From NCBI GenBank assembly GCA_037962975.1, contig CM075672.1, positions 53,204,501-53,268,500 of the forward strand: 64,000 nt of DNA, read 5' to 3'. Origin of the DNA: Clitoria ternatea (Eukaryota; Streptophyta; Magnoliopsida; Fabales; Fabaceae). Below the pieces are notes generated by a model, which worked only from the letters and a program-made list of their open reading frames with translations, was not told the origin of the DNA and ran no database searches. The position numbers were made by a program, and so were the translations under genes. Positions within the stretch are counted from its first letter, which is position 1. Each line of letters begins with the position of its first letter. Of the stretch, positions 56,409-64,000 are shown in pieces.

Positions 56409-56426
56409 TCCCCGGCAACGGCGCCA
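56409..56426 (-). promoter_or_regulatory. PBS of Athila B (Asp tRNA type)
   Basis: Minus strand TGGCGCCGTTGCCGGGGA, the full 18-nt Asp-tRNA complement usual in Athila, six bases inside the LTR end. Confidence 0.92.
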
Positions 56427-56432
56427 AAAACT

Positions 56433-58272
56433 TGACAGGGCCCGCAAGCGCACGGGTTATGTCGCAATATAAAAGATTATCGTTCTCCACAGGGACTGTG
56501 TTCAAAGTACCAGCATGTTGAAATTTAATTATCCACACAATTAATTTTTAAGGGTTTTGTAAAATACAAAATAAAGTTGCACAGAATACGAATAAATACA
56601 AAAATAAAATTTACTTGACACTTAAAAATCAGAGTTGAGAGTATCTTCGGATTTCGGGGGATCAAGATTCTATTTTATGTTAATGAATTTTAACTTTTCA
56701 TAAATAAGAATCAAATTAAGTTTTCCAAGGCGAATTTTCCAAAAGCTAATTAATATGTTCCTCTCGGAATCCTATTAATGTACCTAACCTATGGAAAGCG
56801 CTGCTTAATCCTCAGAAAGGCCTATTATCGTTTTATGAAAATCCTTTTTATTTCCTCAAAAGAATTTTGATTACTTTCACGGTTTTACCGGGGTCACAAA
56901 AAGCATCTCAAAAATCTTAGGTTTAGTTCAAAGCTTTCCGGTAAAAATAAATCTCTCGATTCTATTTATTACCTAAACTTACTAATATACCTGTAAGTAT
57001 ACAGTTTTATCATTTAGGTTCTTGTTAGGAATTACTAAAAGCATTGAGCATAATTGAACTAAATGGAAAATAGAAATTTATTTAATTTAAAGTTACAATA
57101 ACATTAATATAAAATATTATCATACCCCCTTTATCCCAAGATAATTAATTTAGCTACTCATGAAATAATTCAAATTCATATAAATAATGGAAAAATAAAA
57201 CATACAAGACATGGTAAAAATAAAGACTTACGGGTTTCTCCAAAAGATCAAAATAATTTCACCACTGTATTTCCTTGTTGTAATATTCCTCCACCAATTA
57301 CAAATTGGAACACTCAATTTCACATTCCTCACAACTCTTACACAAAATAAAAGAAAGAAAAAGAAAATAAAAAGAGAAAGAAACGGAACAGAGAAGAAAA
57401 CAAAGGAAAAGAAAAGAAAGGAACAAAGTGAATGAATGAGAACTGGATGCCTTCTCTGCTTGGATTGCTTCTCCTTTTATAGGCGAAGGAAGGGAGGAAG
57501 CCAGCTAAGAAAACGCGTTGCAAGTTGGAAACTTTCGGTGCATGTGATTTCCAGCTGTTCCAGCTGTCTCCAATTTGCTTATTTGTTGTTTCCAATGATT
57601 TTCGGCGCATGATTTCAGTGATGAATCGATTCCTCCAGGGTATTTTCCTATAAAAAACAGCATGTGAATCGATTCATAAAGGTGGGAATTGATATCCAAC
57701 ATCATGAATTGATTCATGGCATGAGGAATCGATTCATGGCATAAAAAACAGCCTGGGAATCGATTCATGAAAGGGGGAATCGATTCATGCATGTAGGAAT
57801 CGATTCATGTAGTGAGGAATCGATTCAACATGCATTTTTTTGCAATTTTGGGCCATTTTTCACATGTGAATCGATTCATGCAAGGGGGGAATCGATTCAT
57901 GCTTCAAAAATTCATTCCCTGGCACTTTTATAACGTGTGAATCGATTCACACCTATTAGTGCGGTTCCTATTACAACCGCACTAATAGATAGCGCACTAA
58001 TAGCCCATTTTCATGCTTTTGTTGCTCTTTTTTCACCGGGGCTTGTTCTTCTTGATTCTTTATCATTTGATGGTTGTTTTTCTCTTGTTATTGACCCTTG
58101 GATTATCTTTGTACTTGTTCCTTAATTTTATTAATATCTGCAAAATAAAATACCCTAGTAGAATAGAGTGGAAAGAAAGCAAAAATCGCAATAAATATAG
58201 GAAATAAAGTGGATAATGATAAAAATCCTAAGCAAACTAGATCTATTTTATTGTGTTATAAAGCACTTATCA
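56433..58272 (-). repeat. Athila B LTR (right; 5' LTR of element)
   Basis: TGACAGGGCCCGC...AAGCACTTATCA, 1,840 bp, intact termini. Palindrome cluster at 57,620-57,950, TATA box at 57,475-57,481. Confidence 0.95.
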
Positions 58273-58277
58273 CTACA

Positions 58278-59404
58278 CCATGTTTCTCTTGTATATAAAA
58301 AAAATTCCATAATTTTTTAAAATTAATAACCTCTCAGCTAAGTAGGATCATCTTATGGAAGGGATCATTCTAGTTAGTCGAGGGTTTTACATCGATAATT
58401 CGGTTATCAGCTCACAGTAACTATAAGTGTACAATTTGATCTTTTCACTATATCGCTAGAATTGAAGCATAACTATTAAATGGAAGTTTTAATATATTAT
58501 AAATTTAAACATACTATGCCTTAAAGGGGAGAAGACATTATTTCCATGTGACCTATAAAGTTATATATAATATTTTCAATGGAAAAGATAAACCCCTTCT
58601 AGATGTTTATAAGAAATCTAATGATATATGACAATGATGTGATCTTACTAACAAGTTTTTCAAGAATTAAATTCATATAACACTAAGGAAAAAATGATGG
58701 ATTTTTGCCTTCCGTATTAAGGACAATGATTTACCAATGTAAGGACCCTACTCGGTGATGATGGATAAAAGGCAAGGCTAAACATAGAGCATTCATGCAT
58801 AATTTTCATGTTGGAAATTATGGATTTGATTGTAGTTAGGAGCTTACAGTGGAGGGTACACTAGAGAATGTTGGCGTTTTGATTTCGTGTGAGAATCTTG
58901 GGAGTACCAACGGGTCAGGTATCCAATGGCTCAATGTAGCACCCAAGGCCGGACAATCCATAGCAAACCAGGTGTACGTCGACTAGGATGAGCATTACTA
59001 GGGCTGTGTAGTGCCAGTTCCGCTTGATTGTGATCCTAAGTGAGTATGATGGATCCATCTTGTGTTGACGTGTGCGTCCCTTACACTTGGTTGATGCGAG
59101 AACTTGAGGAGCTCCGGTCACTCTGGTAAAATGCAATTGGTAGTCTTCCTAGTAGATGTACTGAGGAGATGAGACATGTGATGCTGAGATCTTAAGCCCT
59201 ATTTGCATCATGAGAATATCGATTTAATAAGAAAGTCATAAAACACTTAACTCATGCATAACATCTAGATGGCTAACAACATTTAATGTGTGGTTGTGAA
59301 TTGTGTGATGACTGGATCCATGATTGAGAATTGTGTTAGTATATGATATTATTAATTCACGGTAACCCAACCATGAACTTATGAGTAGAATTAAAGAAGA
59401 CTAA
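58278..59404 (+). repeat. Degenerate LTR-like sequence (right partner)
   Basis: Continuation of the DNA left of 47,866 after Athila B and one CTACA are removed. 58,740-59,330 resembles 45,980-46,560 in several ordered blocks (see left partner). No ORF worth calling; minus 58,915-59,136 is incidental. Everything else is A/T-rich and unassigned. Confidence 0.5.
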
Positions 59405-59595
59405 TGATAAGTCTTGAAAAGACTTACTAATTTCACCTTTAATTTAACTTAATCCATTTAATTTTGTTTAGTTTGGCATTATTATTTAATAATTTGTCAT
59501 TAATTCTGGTTTTATTTATTTAATTCAAAAGTGTTTGAATTATGCAAGAAAATGAATAAAAAGATAAAGAAGTTAAGAAAATTTGTTTATTTGTA

Positions 59596-59935
59596 AATTC
59601 ATTAACCTAGCGTACATACGCTGACAGCCAGCATACATACGCTAGGCATTTATTTGTTTGCATGTGCAGGAACAGGTGTAGTAAGGAATTAAAACTTCAT
59701 GCTCAAGCTTGGAAGTTCCACGCTCAAGCTAGAGGTCACCATGCAATCCACGTAAATGTCACAGCATGCAGCCTTCGATCACGCTCAAGCTCACTCATTT
59801 CACGCCCAAGCGTGAATCCACTGTAGCCATCAATTCAAGCTCACGCTTAAGCTCATCTCGATCATGCTCAAGCGTGAAGTCACAGAATGCATAAATTAAC
59901 GACCTCACTTAAGCGCCAGTAAATCATGCTCAAGC
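59596..59935 (+). repeat. ACGCT-CA-AGCGT dyad cluster in Athila C U3
   Basis: First gcgtacatacgct (about 59,610) and catacatacgct (59,631), then about eight copies of tcaYgctcaagcgtga-type phrases between 59,697 and 59,935. The complete dyad is acgctcaagcgt-like with a two-base CA centre. Confidence 0.85.
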
Positions 59936-60156
59936 ACAATTCTGTTTATTCAGTTTGTTATTTTTCCCTCCAAGTGAAGTGTTGTAGTTCCCACTAATTA
60001 GATGTATCAGTTATTGTGTTCTGTTGTACCTTAGTAATTTAAGTAATGTCTTGTAATTAATTATTTCTCTGTAATCATGTAATTAATTTAGTTAGTTTAA
60101 TTATTAATTAAGTTTCTCTTGTAATTAGTTAGTTAGTTAGTTAGCTGTAAGTTAGC

Positions 60157-60164
60157 TATATATA
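60157..60164 (+). promoter_or_regulatory. Athila C LTR TATA box
   Basis: TATATATA after the TTAG repeat; about 220 bp downstream of the dyad cluster. Confidence 0.5.
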
Positions 60165-60991
60165 CTTGTAAATACTCTGAAAAGAGAGAGGGGGAGACAC
60201 ACAGAGAAGCAATAACATGACTCATTTTCTCATTTCTAATCTCTCTTTAATTATTTTCTCTCTCTAAATTCTCTCGTCCATGTCTTTCCACATTCCTTCA
60301 TCTGAATCCATTCCTATGGGTTTCTAAACCCTTAGGGTTGGGATTGCTGAAGCTTCCGATGGAATCTTGAAGCTGTATTGAGGAAATTATCTTCTAAAGC
60401 AAGAGAAGAACAAGTTGAGAAGTGGATCTACTCTGTTGAATTGACAAATTCAGATCTAAATGAAGAATCTCACCAGTGAGGAATCTTGGTTGAGGCTTAG
60501 GTAACTTCTAGCTTCCTAACTAATTCAGGCCTAGTAAGTAGGTGAATAGTTAGGGTTCAATCCCCAATTTTGCATTAGATTTCTCTATTACTGAACACCT
60601 AAGGGATTAAGGTTTAATGCTTAGGAATTAGTGTTAGTCACCTAAGAAATTAGGGATTAAACAACTGTGAATTGTCCTCTTGCATCTGAAGCTTAATTAA
60701 ACCACAATTGCATGTTTCTTGATGACATTGTAAGGTGAAGCAATCCTAACCTATCTTCCATTAATCACACTTCATCTCTTCTATTGTTTCTGAAAATACA
60801 AAAACATAGAAAGTATAAAAATAACAAAAATAGAATGAATATTATACTGCATTGTGTTGGTTTAGCTTGTGCTACTCCAAGATTGAGGTAATTACCACAA
60901 TCCCTGTGGTAACGATCAAATATATTACAAATTTAACGATTGGTGCACTTGCCAAAGAATATAATCCACCAGGATTTATGCATCAAGTTAA

Positions 60992-61009
60992 TGGCGCCGT
61001 TGGGGATTG
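60992..61009 (+). promoter_or_regulatory. PBS of Athila C (shortened)
   Basis: TGGCGCCGTTGGGGATTG. Only the first 11-12 bases match the Asp-tRNA complement continuously; relative to TGGCGCCGTTGCCGGGGA three bases are missing. Confidence 0.75.
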
Positions 61010-61154
61010 TTGAGTAATATCAACAATCCTTGGACCGGTACTAGACTAAACCATTTAATTTTGTTTCACATTTATTAGTAGTTTAATTCTTGTTTTTAGT
61101 ATAGCAGTAGTTTCTGTGTAGCTGTGAATTGTTTTTGTGTCTAATATTCGGAGT

Positions 61155-61925
61155 ATGCAGTCAAGGAACAGAGGAGAGCCTTTCTTCTTTGATCCTAATA
61201 TTGATTTGTTAGAGCGTAAGCTTAGAAAGGAGAAAAAGAAAAAAGAACAGCAAGAAATGGAACAGAGAAGAGTTACACTAGGTGACTACTCTAGGCCTAC
61301 TGAAGAAGGATCGCAATCTAGCATCCTTAGGCCTCTAATTGTAGCTAATAAGTTCAAACTTAAATCGGCTTTGCTGTAGTTGGTTAGAAATGATCAATTC
61401 AGAGGAAGTGAGGTTGAGGATCCAAATTTGCATGTAGCAACCTTCCTCCAAATTTGTGATACAGTGAAAATGAATGATGTCCCTGATGAGGCAATAAGAT
61501 TGAGATTATTTCCTTTTTCTCTAAGGGACCATGCAAAAGCCTGCTTGTAGAGCCAACCAAGAGGCAGTATATCCGCTTGGGAGGATTTACAAAGAAAATT
61601 TTTGATTAAATATTTCCCTCCTTCCAAGTATGCCAAGTTGCGCACTGAAATCACTTGTTTCCAGTAGAGAGAGGGTGAATCTCTGATGGAAGCATGGGAT
61701 AGGTAGAAAGAGAGTTTGAGGAAATATCCTCACTATAGGATTCCTGATGTGCAGCAAGTTACCATATTCTATAATGGTGTAAGACCAATAACTAGAGTCT
61801 TGATTGATGCCTTAGCTGGAGGTTCATTGACCACTAAAATTGTAGAAGAAGCTATAGAGTTGATTGATGTTATGGCTTCAAATGAATGTTTGGTTAGTGA
61901 AAGGAGCCAAATCCCTAAGAGATAG
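61155..61925 (+). pseudogene. Athila C gag, N-terminal half
   Basis: ATG at 61,155 (MQSRNRGEPFFFDPNIDL). A Lys/Glu-rich helix (RKEKKKKEQQEMEQRR) matches the upstream part of Athila B gag. Gag domain: SQSSILRPLIVANKFKL, EVEDPNLHVATFLQICD, IRLRLFPFSLRDHAKA, WEDLQRKFLIKYFPPSK, ESLMEAWDR, VTIFYNGVRPITRVLID. Five stops, all TAG (61,377, 61,548, 61,665, 61,704, 61,923). No frameshift. Confidence 0.88.
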
Positions 61926-62765
61926 ATATTAGAATTAGAAGCACAGGATGCATATTTGGCTCAAAGTAAGTTGATGACTCAGGCTTTAGAGAAACTAAGT
62001 GTACAGATTTTAGAACTTCAAAAGCCTAGTCAAGTTTGTATGATGAGCTGTGATTTTTGTGGTGGAGAGCATGAAAATGGCATGTGTGATCCAAATGTGC
62101 CTGCTGAACAAGTTAATTATATAGGGAAACAGTATCAAAGGAATTATTCCTTTAATTCCTTTAATCCTAACTATAGAAATCACCCCAATTTTTCATGGCA
62201 GAAAGGTCCACATTTGAATCAAAACATGCCACAAAATCAAACCTTAACTAGACCACAACAACCTTCTCCCCCTCTCTCTGAAGAGAAGTCTGAACTTAAG
62301 AATGTGCTATCTTAGCTCATTCAGGCCACTCAGGCCAGCTTTAAAAATCAAGAAGCGTCCATCCGAAATCTGGAAAACCAGGTTGGACAACTCTCAAAAC
62401 AGTTAGCTGAGAGACAGTCTAGCAATTTTCCTGGAGATACTGAAGTAAATCCTAGGGAACATTGCAAGGCAATAACCACAAGGAGTGGGAAAGTTCTTCT
62501 CTCTACTCCAAGTCAGGAAAATAATTCAAAAAAAGAAATAGAAAGAGAAAAAGAGCAGGAAAGTGAGCAAGTTAATGATAAAACTGAAAATAAAGTAGAA
62601 ACAGAGAAAGAGAAAGAAAACCAAGTTCATCAAAAGAAAAAGAAAAAAGTTAATTTAATCTTAGAGGAAGTTGTCAAGCTAACTCCTGAGAAATTAAAGA
62701 ATGCTCCATTTTCACATAGATTCAAGAAACAGATAGAGGAGCAAAAGTTTGCTAAGTTCTTAGAT
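61926..62765 (+). pseudogene. Athila C gag C-terminus (nucleocapsid-like)
   Basis: Same frame. Coiled-coil-like stretch (SKLMTQALEKLSVQI), then a zinc knuckle variant CDFCGGEHENGMC, spaced CX2CX3HX4C, one residue shorter than the canonical knuckle (Athila B has CX2CX4HX4C). Asn/Pro/Gln-rich tail (NFSWQKGPHLNQNM), TAG at 62,313, then a second helix (ASIRNLENQVGQLSKQL) and a very Lys/Glu-rich segment (62,500-62,660) before the protease linker HRFKKQIEEQKFAKF-like sequence. 62,316-62,765 is open although it lacks an ATG. Confidence 0.82.
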
Positions 62766-63302
62766 GTGTTTAAAAAGCTTCACATAAATATTCCCTTTAC
62801 TGAGACATTGCAAGAGATGCCTTCCTATTCTAAATTCTTGAAAGAGCTCTTGTGTAAGAAGAAAAAGCTAAAGGGAGATGAGATGATTGCTCTCACTCAA
62901 GAGTGCAGTGCAATTATTCAAAAGAAACTCCCTCAAAAGCTAAAAGATCCTGGATCTTTTACAATACCTTGTGCAATAGGGGATGTTCATGTTGGAAGTG
63001 CTTTATGTGATATAGGGGCTAGCATTAACCTCATGCCTTTATCCTTAATGAGGAATTTAGGAATTAATAACTTGTAACCAACTCGTATGTCTTTGTAGTT
63101 GGCTGATAGGTCTATCAAATATCCTCATGGGATGCTGGAAGATCTGTTAGTTAAGGTAGATAAGTTCATCTTTCCAGTAGATTTTATAGTTTTGGATATA
63201 GAAGCTGATAGAGAGATTCCTTTAATCTTAGGAAGACCCTTCTTAGCTACAGGTAGAGCTTTAATTGATATAGAGAAGGGAGAACTCATGCTGAGAGTTT
63301 AG
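62766..63302 (+). pseudogene. Athila C protease
   Basis: Same frame. Linker SAIIQKKLPQKLKDPGSF, then protease ALCDIGASINLMPLS with the active Asp near 63,009 (DIGAS in place of DLGAS), ADRSIKYPHGMLEDLLV and IPLILGRPFLATGRALI. Stops TAA 63,075, TAG 63,096 and TAG 63,300; the second falls where Athila B has Gln (SLQLADRS). Confidence 0.88.
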
Positions 63303-64000
63303 GAGAAGCAAGTAACTTTTAATGTCTTTAATGCTATGAAACATCCAGCTGATAAGATGGATTGTTTTATTCTTGAAAAAGTTAAAAGCTATAAGACTCC
63401 TATGTTGTTAAGAACTAAAGAAGAAGCTTTACAAGCCTTTCTTAAGGATGATTTTGACTCTGAGACTGAGGAGTTAGATGACTCATATAATGAGTTGTTA
63501 AACCTACTAGAAGCATGTGAAGTAGATGAATTAGAAAATGAAATGAAAGAAAAATTAAATAATACTGAACTTGAGAAAGGTAAGGAAGTGTTTGAAGAAA
63601 GACATGATTTAAAACCTTTGCCTTCTCATTTGAAATATGTTTTCTTAGGAGATAATGAATCACATCCTGTAATCATTAATGCTAAATTAGAAGATGAGGA
63701 TGTAGAAAAATTGATAAGGGTTTTAAGAAAACATGAATCTGCCATTGGTTGGAACATTTCTGATTTAAGGGGAATTAGTCTATCATTTTGTATGCATAAA
63801 ATTTTGATGGAGGATAACTATTCCCCTGTTGTTCAACCACAAAGAAGATTAAACCCCATAATGAAAGAAGCTATAAGGAAAGAAGTGGTTAAACTTCTTG
63901 ATGCAGGGATTATTTATCCTATCTCGGATAGCGCTTGAATCATTCCAGTCTAAGTGGTGCCTGAGAAAGCAGGGATGACCACTGTAAAAAATGAAAAAGG
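63303..64000 (+). pseudogene. Athila C protease-RT linker and RT start
   Basis: Open from 63,303 to a TGA at 63,936. Acidic linker, then HDLKPLPSHLKYVFLGDN and ISLSFCMHKILMEDNYSP as in Athila B (GISPSLCMHRI), RRLNPIMKEAIRKEVVKL and LLDAGIIYPISDS, the entry to RT. TGA 63,936 sits at the usual Trp of SSKWVSP, and TAA 63,951 follows. The window ends before the RT catalytic core. Confidence 0.88.

Larger units (their letters stand above)
47866..58272 (-). mobile_element. Athila element B (minus strand)
   Basis: 10,407 bp with perfect TSD CTACA at 47,861-47,865 and 58,273-58,277. LTRs 47,866-49,708 (1,843 bp) and 56,433-58,272 (1,840 bp), about 2.4% different by eye. Element orientation is minus: PBS (Asp type) beside the right LTR, PPT beside the left LTR, gag-pol 56,127 to 51,037. 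The whole gag-pol keeps one frame, broken only by four stops (55,591 TAA, 54,988 TAA, 54,766 TAA, 53,137 TAG). There is no env-position ORF, unlike Athila A. Confidence 0.95.
59405..60985 (+). repeat. Athila C 5' LTR
   Basis: TGATAAGTCTTG...TTATGCATCA, 1,581 bp; starts like the other Athila LTRs and ends six bases before the PBS. Contains a dyad cluster (59,596-59,935), a TTAG repeat at about 60,126-60,145, TATA box and pyrimidine-rich 5' untranslated sequence. The line atccctgtggtaacgatc (60,899) parallels the end of the Athila A LTR (45,351). Confidence 0.88.
59405..64000 (+). mobile_element. Athila element C, 5' part
   Basis: Plus-strand element running out of the window in RT. LTR 59,405-60,985, PBS from 60,992, gag from 61,155, protease near 63,000, start of RT at the edge. 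The coding part (61,155-64,000) keeps one frame throughout with 11 in-frame stops: eight TAG (61,377, 61,548, 61,665, 61,704, 61,923, 62,313, 63,096, 63,300), two TAA (63,075, 63,951) and one TGA (63,936). The left TSD candidate ACTAA cannot be checked without the 3' end. Confidence 0.88.

Noticed and set aside
51000..58272. Plus-strand ORFs inside Athila B (e.g. 54,188-54,544)
   Set aside because: Antisense shadows of the protease/RT frame.
59596..59935. CRISPR-like array
   Set aside because: Repeats are 10-16 bp degenerate dyads with irregular gaps, in a plant LTR; no cas genes.
1..64000. tRNA, rRNA, host genes, DNA transposons, pararetrovirus
   Set aside because: Looked for tRNA-like folds, exon-like coding outside retroelements, terminal inverted repeats and caulimovirid motifs; nothing convincing found by eye.

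Overview
The window is plant nuclear DNA made almost entirely of Ty3/gypsy LTR retrotransposons, most likely from heterochromatin of a eudicot. A legume is possible, but that is only an impression from LTR style. I found no host gene, tRNA, rRNA, organelle insert or CRISPR array. Host type follows from the element lineages (Tat, Athila, Tekay chromovirus), their priming sites (initiator-Met type for Tekay, Asp type for Athila), 5-bp target-site duplications (TSDs) and LTR sizes of 1.5-3.9 kb.

Layout. (1) 1-~13,110: the 3' half of a decayed plus-strand Tat-lineage element: protease, RT, RNase H, second (archaeal-type) RNase H, truncated integrase, a 71-bp tandem array, then two diverged minus-strand copies of an antisense gene (4,694-7,352 and 8,982-11,720). 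Each copy has a TATA box and an 87-nt intron at the same place. A probable 3' LTR follows. (2) 14,261-45,411: a plus-strand Athila element (A; TSD GTATG) that has lost PBS, gag and pol but keeps an env-position ORF. That ORF is split by a minus-strand, coding-free Tekay-type element at 16,405-37,603 (TSD GCTTG), whose second LTR is in turn split by a near-complete plus-strand Tekay chromovirus at 24,742-35,435 (TSD GTGAG). The 3' LTR of Athila A carries a separate 3.86-kb solo LTR (40,241-44,097). (3) 45,417-47,865 and 58,278-59,404: older LTR-like DNA and a decayed ORF into which (4) a minus-strand Athila element (B; 47,866-58,272, TSD CTACA) inserted; its gag-pol frame is broken only by four stop codons. 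(5) 59,405-64,000: 5' LTR, PBS, gag and protease of a plus-strand Athila element (C) running off the window.

How the parts relate. The coding-free Tekay element shares LTR ends, PBS-leader hairpin and PPT context with the autonomous Tekay element inside it, so cross-mobilisation is plausible. Insertion order is fixed by the nesting: Athila A first, then the coding-free Tekay, then the autonomous Tekay (LTRs about 1.5% different by eye).

The least ordinary signals are: a promoter-plus-intron antisense gene unit duplicated inside the Tat element; a private short dyad-symmetric phrase repeated 6-12 or more times in the LTR of each of six families, placed just upstream of the TATA box in three Athila families and near the 3' end in three Tekay-type LTRs; and stop codons biased to TAG in otherwise unbroken frames.
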